Source: Cladobotryum mycophilum (lineage: Eukaryota; Ascomycota; Sordariomycetes; Hypocreales; Hypocreaceae). Taken from it: DNA of 64,000 bases. Shown piece after piece: positions 32,269 through 44,100 of this stretch. Every line of letters begins with the position of its first letter. Position 1 is the first letter of the stretch. The position numbers were made by a program, and so were the translations under genes. Location of the stretch: assembly GCA_036429605.1 (NCBI GenBank), contig CM071589.1, forward strand, positions 248,001 to 312,000. The letters are read 5' to 3'. The notes beneath the pieces were generated by a model. That model had not been told where the DNA came from. It did no database searches and saw only the letters and a list, made by a program, of their open reading frames with translations.

Positions 32269-35200
32269 TCATGCGACACTCAGCGTTACATTCGTGCCGG
32301 TACTGACCCTGCCGCCACCATTTTCCAACAATGCAAACGTGTACGAGCCCTTCTCCAGTTCCCACTCATTCTTGCGGTTCAAAATCATCAAATACCTGTC
32401 CACCTCGAGCTGCAGCGTCACCGTCGCCTCTTTTCCGGCCTCTAGATAAACCCGCTCAAAGGCGACGAGCTGCCTCACTGGCTGGGTGATGGTGGAAACA
32501 CGACCCAGCAGATAAACCTGGACGACATAGCTTCCGGCGACGGTACCGTTGTTCTTCACGTTGGCTGAGAACGTGATCCAATCTCCACGGCCAAACGTTT
32601 GAGTCCCGGATCGCTTGTGAGAGCCACCCTTTGCTGATGCGGAGAATGACGATGTCGAAAATGTGGTGTATGACAAGCCGTGGCCAAATGGATAGACTGG
32701 GTCGGATGGAATGTCGAGGTATTGCGCAGCTCGAGCGCTCGGCTTGTAGTTGTAATACGCGGGGACCTGGCCAACATGGTAGGGGACCGTGATGGGCACA
32801 CGAGCACCAGGATTGAACTTCCCGAACAGCACGTCAGCGATCGCCTGTCCTCCAGCTTGCCCACCAAAGAATGTGTTCAAGACGGCCGCCGAGCTCTTGT
32901 AGTGCTCCGGGATAGCAAACGGTCTCCCGCCCTGGAGGACCAGTACTACAGGCTTGCCCAGTTCGAAAATCGCCTTCGCCAACGCGTCTTGGCTGGGCGC
33001 CAGATCAAGGGTCGCGCGGTCGCCGCTTTCTCCGTCACTGTTCCAGGCAGCCCCCACGGCAAGAATAATCACGTCGGATTGCTTGGCGATTGACACTGCC
33101 TGTGCGAGCGCTTCATTGTTGGGGCTAACGAGATTCCACCAAAACAGAAGCTGAGAGTTGACGGAGTTAATGTTGGCAGTCTTCTTGTACTCATTCCACG
33201 ATTGGAACTCAATTCGAACGTGGTGCTTCGCGCCTTTCTTGAAGGCGAACTGAACGCCGCCTTGTGGTGGCAGCGTGCTATTTGCCTGAATCCAGCCATA
33301 ACCCTCAATTGTTCCGAGTAGGTTACCCTGGGGACCGTATTCTTTGGATGAGACAAGCTTGTTATCAATGTAGAGCTTGGAGGTACTGTTGGGTCCAACT
33401 GCCAGACCAACCCAGCCATTCAGGTCGACATCAACTGGCGACTCAAGTTCGCCCTCCCAGATAGCGCTGAAGTTGTTTGATGTCAATCCCGGCGGAGGAT
33501 AAATACCCCAGTCCAATGAGGGTGTTTCTACTCTGGTAATCTTTGATCCAGTGAAGTTGGTGTTGGCAAAGTATGTCGCTTGAAGGCCACCAGAGGATCC
33601 ATTTGCTGATAAAAGATATGCCGGGATCACGTATTGGTTGTTGTACTCCCAGCTGTTTGTCCCCCAGCTGGACTTTAGCTGGTCGGGCGAGCTTCCCTTG
33701 GCCTTCAAATTATCGAGGATTCCCTGTCGGATCGTGGTGGCATATTTGGCAGGGTATTGGCCCAGAGCACCAGCATAATCGCCCAAGTTCAAGGTGTCGG
33801 CGAACGGTCCGACCAGTGCGATTTTCTTTCCTGACGGATTCAAAGGCAGTGTCTGGTTGTCGTTCTTGAGCAAGACGATTGTCTTGTGAGCTGACTCGAG
33901 AGCTACGTCCTGGTGGCCGTCGACAATAGCCAGCGGATCAATGTGGTCAGGAATAAAGGCATTCTTAAAAAGGCCGAGATCCCATTTGACGCCCAGGATC
34001 TTCTTGACATGCGATTGCAGCGTTTTCAGAGGGACTGTGCCATTTGCTACCAGCTCCTTTGCGGCCTACAAAATGTCAGCATGAGAAGAATTGATGAGCA
34101 CCAATACAAGTATTCTACATACAGTCAGGTAAGAATCAAACTCAAAGTCGTAAAAGTCGATCATGCCACCAGCATTGAACCACTGCTGCATAGCATCGGC
34201 TTGCGAACTCGCCACCTTGTGCTGCGTAAGGAGGTTTCTCATGCCTGTGATTATTGTCAGTAATCATCAAAAAATTTCCGCCATCGGAACTTACATGTGT
34301 CGTCGGCAAGCGTAAAACCATCAAACTTCCAGTCCTCGAGAGTCTTGTATAGCATAGGGTGGACAGCAGCCGGAATTCCATCAATCTCGTTGTATGCCCT
34401 ATCAATACGTTATTAGCTAAAGTCACGAGATGAGTCAAAGTGCTCATACATCATGACTCCTCGAGCACCGCCCAAATCCGCTACGGCTTTGAAGGGGATG
34501 AGCAAATCCTCCATGATCTGTCGGGTGCCATGTCCGGTGAAGGGCGCAGTGTTATGACCTGCCTGGGCAGCACCATGAGCCGCAAAATGCTAGCATGACT
34601 GTGAGAAAGCGACTTATTTCTCTTGGAAAGGAAGAAAGGCGATACCTTCATAATGGGATACACAGCATCAGGTTCCGACCAGGAGCTATTTTTCGACAAG
34701 CCCGAGGAGTACGCGACACCGATGTGTGAAGTAAGTATCTTGTCCTCGCCAAAGGTTTCTGAGCATTATTAGCTTGGTCTTACTTGACCATTCAAAGAGC
34801 GTACCTTGTACTCGACCCCATCTAGGGTCATGGGCGAGATCAAGCACTGGTGAGAAGCAACCGTGAACTCCAATTGACCTCGCTTCAGTCCCAATAGCTC
34901 TTCCAAGACGATATACGAGGTCAGTGTCAAAAGAAGCAGCCATGGCAATATTCTGCGGGAAGATGGATTGTTTAAAGGACCCGACTCCGTGGAGACACTC
35001 TTCGACGAGCATCATAGGGACCTTGAGATGCGACTTGTCAAGCTGGAGCTGTTGCAAATTATTAAAGTATGACTTATTCATCGGATACCTATGGCCGCGT
35101 GAGACAGTGCTCTCTCTCAGTCATTGCAAGTCAACTCACCAGTCATGGATCACACCAATTGGGGAATTGGGACTGAGATGCATAGTTTGCTCTGTCAATT

Positions 35201-35540
35201 GTTGTCAGTGTGATGTTTTGGGGTATAGAAGGGACATGCGACTTGCCGTATAGCTCATTTTGTGAATCCTTGCCAACAATATCGTCTGCAAACATCAAGC
35301 GAAGTTGTAAAACTTGGTGTCTGTAAGTCAATCGTATTCTTGTACTTGATCGCCATGTTGTAACTTACTCAAATCGCTAACAGTCATTTTGGATACTAGC
35401 GAATTGATAAACTCATTTTTGTTAGCATTGGCGTCCGCGATACCGTCGTTGCCTCCCCGTGTGTGCAGTGAAGCAGCATCCGCTCGGGATCCAATAGTGA
35501 TCGCGAACAGCCCAAGGGCCTTCCACGAACTGAACCACAT
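32269..35540 (-). CDS. Secreted GH3 beta-glucosidase with PA14 and fibronectin-III-like domains
   Basis: Nine exons, complement of 32269-34065, 34123-34244, 34295-34398, 34450-34589, 34646-34758, 34805-35088, 35140-35191, 35247-35312 and 35369-35540; phases agree throughout, giving about 949 residues. Signal peptide MWFSSWKALGLFAITIGSRA. GH3 N-terminal barrel: MFADDIVG, VEECLHGVGSFKQSIFPQNI, RAIGTEARSIGVHGCFSPVL, MKHFAAHG and the nucleophile region DGFTLADDT. GH3 C-terminal domain: KKIALVGPFAD, SDGESGDRATLDL. A PA14 insert (YFANTNFTGSKI, GWVGLAVGPNSTSKLYIDN) and a C-terminal Fn3-like domain (VKNNGTVAGSYVVQVYL) follow, as in many fungal beta-glucosidases. Releases glucose from beta-glucans or glucosides outside the cell. 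Intron 2 is a GC-AG intron (see findings). Intact. Confidence 0.92.
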
Positions 35541-36358
35541 TGTGAATAGCGATTTCCCCCTGAATTGGGATTATCAGAATTTCTCTTCCATCAGTCGATG
35601 CCTTGTCTTTTAAAAAGAAGCATAAATAAAGTGCCGGACGCTATCTGATATTGCCCGTGCCGGGTGGCTTTCCGGCTGCTGAGTCGTGGGGGGTAACCGT
35701 CGAGCCCCTGGGAAGAGGTGGGATGCGGGGGAATACAGGGGTTCAATATTGCCTAAATTCAACAGTGACTCTGTTTTGCATGATCAACCGGTGAGATTGG
35801 AGGTCTCAGACTCATCAAGAAAGTATCCGAATGCTACCCCAAATTACAAAATACCCAATCACTACGATGGCTTCGAGGCTATTCAAGCTCTGCCGATGCA
35901 GGTTTCCTTTTGCTCTTCTCCACATGCTGTTTACAGTTCTGCCGTGAATGAGGATCAAGACCCGGTTTGGGATGATATTTACCGTTTCGTGAGGGACGAG
36001 CGGGTCTCTCTTTGTGAATTGAGCCATTATAAATAACCGTCGGGTTCGATTCCGATCTAGTAATATCAAAAACTTATGCCGTCATTCAATTGTGTTCATG
36101 AATATCTACTCAATAATATCTACAAGGTTTACAAGGTCCAGTCATCCTTCTAAAAACTTCGACAACCAGACCAAGAAAGATTCATCAATCGCCAATCCCT
36201 GTACTATCATGGTCGAAAAGAACCGCCCAGAGCGAATGCAACGACTCGTATCCATCTCGACAAGCCAGACCAGTAAAAAATATGCATTATCCAATAACAA
36301 AGCTGAAGCTCTAGCGATCGGTGTAGAATACAACATGCATCATACCTAAATCTCATCA
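35541..36358. other. Intergenic, no supported gene
   Basis: GH3 promoter region plus 3' flank of the PRISE gene. A tRNA-like T-arm motif near 36040 does not extend to a full tRNA. Confidence 0.45.
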
Positions 36359-37755
36359 TCATGGGAGAATTCTTGCCCTTTTCATGAGCGCAAAGGTCTC
36401 TTCATAGTTGCCAACAACATCCGACTGCTCCTCAAATCCTGCAGCAGCAATTTTGGACAGATCATAGTGCCTGTCGAAAGCAGCCAACGTGAGGAGCACA
36501 TCCAAGAATTCCCAACTGGTGTTCTTGATGATTCCAGGGACCAGTTTGTACTTCTGCTCAAAGTCGTCCCATTCTCCTTCATGCTGAGACATGTATGCCC
36601 CAACGCTCAATGCCTGCGCGCCTTCTCCCTCTGGCGCGATGCCCTCAAGACCGAAATATCGGCAGATTCTGGACCACTTTTCATCCCAAGTGTTTCCAGT
36701 AGTCAGGGGAGAGTCGCCGACATTGTAGATTTCGCCGTTGGGTGCATCCACCAAGTTGGACGCAAAGATATGTGCGCGCGCAAGTGTCTTCTGTCCGACT
36801 TCCGTGGCCCGCGCATTATATACGGCAGCTGGTCCAGGGAAAGGAACTTGCTTCGTTTTACCATCAGCGCCCGTTTCACGGTCTGCATAGAAGCTAAGGA
36901 AAACGCTCAAGGCCTGGGAAAAGTTCATGGCATTGTTTCCTCCAGGTACAAATCCGATCTTGCGCTCGTCAGTCAATTGATCTATTTGTCAGGAAAGCAT
37001 AGAGGGGTGGCTTACAACAAGATCCGGGCGGATTTCAGCAAATCGCCACGTCTTGCCAGCAGAGAGTGTCTGCAAGACATCGTGCTGGGCGTAGTAGAAG
37101 ACTTGGTCTTCATAGGGTTGCGGGATTCTTGGATCTGATTCTTTGCACGGGACCTTGGGAGGGCCAAGTTGCCTGACATGAATATTACCGTAAGACTGCT
37201 CAGACGCTGTCAGCCCATTCTCAAAGAGCGCATTATGCGGAAACAGTCACAAACCTTGCCGCCAGTTTGCAGAGTCCAGAATCGCAAGCTAGGCGAAACG
37301 CGCTCAACGGCGAGGATAGCAGTCTCGAGCATTCTCACGTTAACTTCTTTCAGAATCTCGTGTCCTTCAAAATCGGAGGCGCCTGCTGGCTGGAAATATG
37401 CTATACGAAAGAACATGTCAACCTGTCTCCTCGTCCGAAATTTTCTCGTATTTCATTTCTTACCAGCAAAATAAACATCAGTAACATCCCCAATACTTTC
37501 AATGCCACTCAACTTCGCTGCGACATCATCAACGGTCGTCGTAAGGTCAATTCCATGAGCGAGTATCAGCCTCTTGTCCTCTGGTAACAAGAATCTAGAT
37601 CGATCCATTGGTCTATTTGACAAGCCAATCACACGATGGAAGGCATTGGCCGTTGGGTACTGCAAAGCTTCACGCAAAACCGCCCATCCTGTGATCCCTG
37701 ATGCTCCAAAGACGAGGGCGGTACGGTGAGCTGAGCTAGAAGTGGTAGAAGCCAT
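36359..37755 (-). CDS. PRISE-type (progesterone 5-beta-reductase/iridoid synthase-like) reductase
   Basis: Four exons with consistent phases. ATG at 37755; the N-terminal Rossmann motif is TALVFGASGITGWAVLREAL. Then YFAAYFQPAG across intron 1 (GTAAGA donor), LRFWTLQTGGK, and after intron 2 SYGNIHVRQLG and the PRISE-like active-site block YEDQVFYYAQHDVL, whose Tyr matches the catalytic Tyr of FYYxxED. After intron 3 come IGFVPGGNNAMNFSQAL and NGEIYNVGDSPLTTGNTWDE. This places it in the short-chain dehydrogenases of the progesterone-5-beta-reductase-like (PRISE) group, which reduce activated C=C bonds with NADPH. In fungi such proteins sit in some metabolite clusters. Soluble, no signal peptide, intact. 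Confidence 0.8.
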
Positions 37756-39278
37756 GATTTAATTTTGAATGTGTATAAGTTAAGAGAAGCAGATGAGTGA
37801 TACTGAGATTGGTGTATTTAGACCAAAAGGCGAAACAATGACAATTTATAGATATTGACACCAACTGAAGCCATTATGAGCCATTCTAATTACCCCGACT
37901 CATGATCCCACCACGAAGCTGATTCTGTCCATTCCTCCCTATTCGGAAGCGCTAGCCGGCGCATCTCAGACTCCTTTTGCTATTCATGTGGACTTTTTAG
38001 TAGGAACTTGATGCAAATATTGAGCCTGGTGCAGGGCCACAAACGACTCGTTGCAAAGGCTTCTGTTGAAAACATGGGTTTGCCTTTGTCTAAATTGGTC
38101 TACACAAGAGAGGGAACGAGAACGAGCCCCCTTTTAGGCAAAGACCCAGAAAACGGAATGACTAATCCCTCCCTCGCCGCGCTGACCAAGACGGCGGCAT
38201 CAGTTTCCCCTTCAGCCAGTGCCAGAGAATGAACATGCCGCAGTCTCCGCAACTCCGCAACTCCGCAGCTCCACAACCACGCGGCCAACCACGTTCTTGA
38301 TTCTTACAAGTAAATCCATGGCTGAGGTATAGAACTAAGCGAACTCTATGAGACAAAGTTCATCTACCCGTAGTTATCTATCTACAATATGGGAGGAACC
38401 TGGTATGAACTGATACAAAGACTCTTTGGCTCTTCGGGAGAGTGAAATCGCATTGGTCGAGATAGAGTAGAACTGCGTTTAGAAATGGACCCGAATAAAC
38501 GAAATTAATTATTGGAAATATTTATAGCGTGTCTGATTTGGTGTTTTTGCTTGAAAGCCACGGCTAGATTTGCGTGACATTCAAGTGTTTAGGGTAGTCT
38601 AACAAGACAGTTTCGGACTTGATCGCAAGACTTGAGAGAAACAATGGAGTAGAGCCGATCATGAATAAGCTCAGTATACGGAATGATCCCGGTGTATATT
38701 TCTGTGAATAAAATTAATACTCAAGATAAAGCTGTTGAAATCACATGTTGTACCCAACTTATGTGAACTCCATAACGTGTGTTTGCGAACTGACATGGCC
38801 TACTGAATACTCCCATAGATACTGACCCTATGGAATGACAATAGTTTGCATCCATCAATATTTAAACTCATTTGCGGTCTTTATTTAAATCCGTGATTAA
38901 GACCATTTTGCCCGAGGTTTAAGCCACAGCATAACCAATTACAACGATTGAACTCTCATGACTATATGCCCAATCTCGTATTCCCGAAATGGAATACGGC
39001 GATCGCATTGACGATTCATCTGATGATGACAGACTTTTGCCTATTTGGGAAATTCCAGATAGTTGAGGATGGATAAGATTAATATTGTCAGCGATCCGTA
39101 TACCGTAAACAGAATACACCGCGTTTGCAACACTGCTGCCTCCTCTTGTGAAAGGGCATCATGAAAGGCATACAGCATTAATGACTGAGACTGAGTATAT
39201 AAATACGTTCTCTACCTCTCCTAGATTTGATACATGAGGAAAAGAAAAGAACAAGCATACAAAACCACCATAACCATC
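37756..39278. other. Long intergenic region
   Basis: Contains the divergent promoters of the PRISE and aldo/keto reductase genes. Near 38238-38272 there is a short tandem repeat of the unit ACTCCGCA with variants. The section 38.5-39.2 kb is AT-rich. No gene is supported. Confidence 0.45.
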
Positions 39279-40614
39279 ATGCCTAATAACCTGCCTGCCG
39301 TCGCGCCAAAGCCAAAGAGCTTTCTTGGCTTTCACAGGCAACTTGCCCCAACAGCAGCAGTCAAAGTCAGCCCTCTTTGCCTTGGAGGCATGGGTTTCGG
39401 CACCGCATGGGAGAATGTCATGGGATCATGTGATAAAGAAGCGACCTTTCAATTATTGGACTACTTTTACAGCCAAGGAGGGAACTTTCTTGATACGTAA
39501 GTTTGTCATATCTATCACCTCCATTTTATGACTGACAAGGTCCCTCATAGGGCAAGCAATTACCAAGAAGGCGAATCGGAGACTCTGATTGGAGAGTGGA
39601 TGAAACTTCGTGGGAACAGATCAGAAATTGTGGTGGCCACCAAGTACACGTCCGCTTGGCAGCTGCGACATGAGGGCACCAAGATACAGTCCAATTTCGG
39701 AGGAAACAACAAAAAGGCTCTGGTAGTTTCTTTGGAGGCGAGTCTCGAGAAGCTACAGACGTCTTATATCGACCTTGTAAGTTGAGCATTTCATTCACCA
39801 AAGCGTTTACATACTCATGCCGTATGCATAGTTTTATGTTCATACCTGGGACTTTACGACTAGTATTCCTGAGCTTATGCAGACTCTACATAATTACGTT
39901 GTTGCTGGTAAGATCTTGTATCTGGGAATATCTAACACGCCAGCCTTCATCGTGGCAAAGGCAAACGAGTTTGCCCGCCAAAGGGGGTTGACCCCATTTT
40001 CTGTCTACCAGGGCCAATGGAACGCTGCAGAAAGAGAAATTGAACGCGAGGTTCTCCCCATGTGCAACTATGAGGGCATGGCCATTGCGCCTTTTGGAGT
40101 CTTGGGTATGGGATACTTCCGTACCTCAACCCAACGAGCAGCAGAGCAAGCAGCCGAGAGTCGAGAGGGGCGCAATGTACCCTTTGTAGACAAACCACAA
40201 AAGACAGTCATGGCAGATACTCTGGAGAAGATTGCAATTACACGTGGAACGCAAATCACCAGTGTTGCGATGGCTTGGGCGAGAGCCAAAGCGCCTTATG
40301 TCTTCCCCATTGTTGGTGGTCGCAAGATTGAGCATCTCAAGGCCAATATTGAGGCGTTAGGCCTTAAGCTTACAGAGGATGAGGTGGAGCAGATTGAGAA
40401 GGCTGTTCCATTTGACTTTGGATATCCACAGACTTTCCTTGGTGGCCCAAGTGGTAGCACCCATCCCCAGGATGTCTGGATGAATAGAAGATTTGGCCAT
40501 TTCGACTGGATTTCTGCACCACAAGTAAGTCATTTACGCAATTAAGAAAGCAAGAGGAACGCTGACTTTATATAGCCACCCAAGCCACACACCGCTGCAG
40601 ACCTGTCTAACTGA
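39279..40614 (+). CDS. Aldo/keto reductase (norsolorinic-acid-reductase-like)
   Basis: Four exons. I start at the ATG at 39279 (MPNNLPAVAPKPKSFLGFHR); an in-frame ATG at 39234 adds 15 basic residues. Introns follow LLDYFYSQGGNFLDT, LQTSYIDL and HFDWISAPQ, with GTAAGT or GTAAGTT donors; the last exon codes PPKPHTAADLSN. AKR hallmarks: SPLCLGGMGFGTAW, GNFLDTASNYQEGESE with the conserved Asp and Tyr, VVATKYT with the conserved Lys, YVHTWDFTTSIPELMQ with the active-site His, and NADP-binding VFPIVGGRKIEHLKANIEAL. Resembles fungal norsolorinic acid reductase and aryl-alcohol dehydrogenase AKRs that reduce aldehydes or ketones. Cytosolic, NADPH-dependent. Intact. Confidence 0.88.
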
Positions 40615-41144
40615 AGTTGGGGGTTGTTATATATAGATATCTGCCAGCATTAGACACTCTTTATTGTTGATGTTTGCATGATATGCTTCAGCACCACTCA
40701 GTGTAATAACGATATAGTTAGACGTTTTCGCTCAATGAAACACAAGTATAGCTTGCGGACGTATTATTGTCTTCTTGTTGTTGGCAAGTTAGTTTCTTGG
40801 TTAGTTGATGTCTCTATCCCATCCATGGATCAAACAGCCATTAAACTCGCAGATCAATGCTTCTTTACTCGGAGTGCTTCCGCCGCCGACCCGTAAACAA
40901 AAGACTCTAGTATTTTCTCCTCCACTAATATGGCTTCATGAAGTGAGTGAATGGAGGGCATCCGACAAAAGACCATACCGGTGTTTTCCCGCGGATCTTA
41001 GCCGTCTGACCAGGTCCACCCTGCTGGGCTGTTGGCGGAAAGCTTCCGTCGACGTTGACTGTTCTTTCGACCTTCACCGAGAGAAGAGAATGCCGGTGTC
41101 AATTCAGCTCTCATAAGGCCGTCTGAGCGTACCGATAAAGCGAT
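40615..41144. other. Intergenic
   Basis: Contains the promoter of the interrupted Zn2Cys6 gene. No gene is supported. Confidence 0.5.
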
Positions 41145-44100
41145 ATGTCTAGTGACACCGGGTTCGGTGTGTTTGCCCTCTCAACGGCCGGAGGCAATCG
41201 GGGACGTGCCCCGGAGCTCGACGGACATGGGAGAGAGCCTCGCCAACGAAGACCTCATGTCAAGTCTCGCAACGGCTGTACGGCGTGTAAAAGACACAGA
41301 ATTAAGGTACATCAACGTGGAGAGAGCCTTTATGTTTTGCCTACTTTGTAGCTGGGACACCTATGTTGACTGGGGTTCTGTTCACAGTGCGACGAGAAGC
41401 GCCCCGTTTGCGGTAGATGCGAGTCCCGCAACCTCGAGTGCCGATTCGAAGCCAATACATCGGATGCGCCGGGCACAGATATTGGAGAGGTTATGGAGAT
41501 GATGTCGGTGCAAGCCTCGAGTGATAACCAGACGTCATACGGCACACCCACTCCCAGCAACATGTCATCGCAGTCTCTCCCGATAGGCGCACCCCAACCT
41601 TCGCTTCCGAGCATAGACATGACGAACCTGCAGCTCATGCACAATTTTGAGCATGTAACGGCAGACACGTTATTATTTGGCGCTAAACTCTGGGTCAAGG
41701 ATATGCTTCCTCTTGCATTGCAGGTAAACTCCGGTCTCTCCGTTTCCGTTTCGTTATCAGATTGATGGTAGTGGTTCAGTGTTTAATAATCATCAACCCT
41801 AGAACGGGAGCCCATACCTGCACCGGGGACGGTGCAAATAAAACCACGTGACTCGTGCACCGCCCCCCGGTGCAAATAAGATATCTTATATAATAAGCAT
41901 ATGTGTGTATAAGAGAGATCCCTCTCTTCAATTCACAGAAGCAGCCTTTGCTCTTACAATTATAGAGGGAGGGTGATTCGGAGCTTCTTAATTAATTATG
42001 TATTGCTTATTAGCAGTGTATCAGCCTGCCCAAGGGCGTGAATACCATCACAGCCATCACAATGCGTATGAATCACTTCAACGCGTGTAATATATAAAGA
42101 AGCTCTTTCTCTTAGAATAAGCCCTTTATTGCTTTATTAATAACATTGCAAAGATGTACAATCGCAGCCAAAGTCAGCGTCAGAACCCTCGGGATATCCC
42201 CATCTTTGTAGATAACACAGCAACGCCAGCAGGGCCTCTGGCAGTAAATAACAATAACCAGTTTGTTCTACGGCCAATTGTTAATAACCAACAAGCACGC
42301 CCCCCAGATCAGCTTTATCATGCATCAACAATGCCATTCCCGGTTGAGATTTGGAGGTCTATCAACACCTTGCCAACAGATCCAACCTCTCCCACTATGC
42401 TCTATACAGACCCCCAGGCGCTTGCAAGAGCTCAAGCCACTCAATATCCTCCCCAAGGGCAACCTATGACTGTGGAGGCATTGCCATATGGATATCAACT
42501 CAGAGGAGAGTGGCACATTGGGTATCTCAACGATACTCTATATCAGCGGCAGCAGCGCCCTAACCCGGATATGTCTCCTATTTGGACTCAAAATAGGCTT
42601 CAAATCCTCGACGATTCCTACTGCAATAGGAACGTTATAGTTCCAGGCACGATGTGGCCAACTGCCGCTGTGGGGATAACAACCAACCTGCCAACTCTCC
42701 GGGCAGTAAAGAGATCAAGTATTTATATTTAGAACGTTGATCAGAATGGCTATATTATATGGGTATGGCAGGGAACGCAGTGATCTTATAGAATAATATA
42801 TTGTATTATTGCTGTGCCTCTAGTTATCGTATTTACAATTACTGAGCTTACTGAACCTTATATTTGAACTTAGCCATAGCTACATCATATCAAGCTCTTT
42901 AACTATCAGAACTATACTCGGAGATTTGACTTTATTTTCTCTTTCTAATGATATATAGTAATCATATTTTATATTACTTTTGTAAATGTTAGTGGGGGGT
43001 TCCCATCTCTATACCAGCTCTCTTGTACTTGAAGATCTCTTTCAGCAGCATCCCATATCTCTTGCATGCCACGCCGCCCCGAAAAAGGCTGCTTTGCCAT
43101 CTCTACCCCTACATTCTGTTCAACCCGCTCATTCTCAGCTTTATCCCAATCAAGATAACTCATCATCTCCTCCTTAGTCCACTCTCTAATACGATTTCCC
43201 TCCTTACAATGCCTGCCCATTTGCTTATAATCAAGGCACCAATTATATTCCGCCTTGCTATAACGCACCGGCAGCTTCATAGCCTTTCGATATAGTTGAT
43301 TAGTCTTACAGGCTCCCCGATCCAATGTGGTATACCAGGCCTCTCGTGCTTCTTTGTATCGTTGGAAGATGGCACGGGGGTTACCGGTACGTAGAGCAGG
43401 CGCCGCTGGCTTGCTTACCGTAGGAGCAGTTGCTGAGCTAGCCACCGGAGGAGATACCACGTGAGTTATTATGCGAGTTGTTGTGTGAGTTGTTGTATAA
43501 GATATGGTCTCAGATACCACAGAGCTTAACGGAGATAACGGTGATAATGAGCGGGTTATAAAGCGAGTAGACGTATGTGTTGTTGTGTGTGTTATGGTAG
43601 GGGCTTAGGTAGGAGCCTGCGATAAATAGTTATAGCGTAGGGGGCATGCTTTAGACCTCATAGTATGGCCAATCTCGTGACACCTTGAACACGTTGACTG
43701 TGCCCTCGGTTGTGTAGCTTTCTCAATATACTCAAATGCAGAGGGCTCACGCTGTGTACTTATTGGCGGCAGCATTGATTTGGCCGCAATGCGATCAAAC
43801 TGCTTGCGAGGCTCAATGATAAGCTAGGGCGTTCCTGAGCGTTGGAGGCGCCAATGTGAATGGAAGTGATATAGTTGAAGGGGCTGATTTTGCTCTAGCA
43901 AACCCTGAAGGGTATGAGCACAAGGCAGGCCAAGGGTCAGACTAAAGACCCCTGTACACGGAGTACATTCCTTCAAGAGTCGCTCTCGTTGAGCATTTAC
44001 CTGATGTAAGGCTTCATACGAGATCCAACCACGTATATTACTGTATAATACACCTGATAGTCGAAGAGGTGTGCTGATATGCTGCCTAGCTTGGTTTGCC

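Noticed and set aside
36030..36062. tRNA-like T arm (GGGTTCGATTCC).
   Set aside because: No matching acceptor stem, D arm or anticodon arm could be folded around it on either strand.
36467..37138. A 223-codon plus-strand frame over the PRISE gene.
   Set aside because: Antisense shadow; the minus strand carries a complete, well-spliced reductase.
43500..43620. Separate 183-codon minus-strand gene at 42969-43520 inside the transposon.
   Set aside because: It is in the same frame as the transposase, separated only by one TAA, and lacks its own ATG; read as the transposase C-terminus instead.
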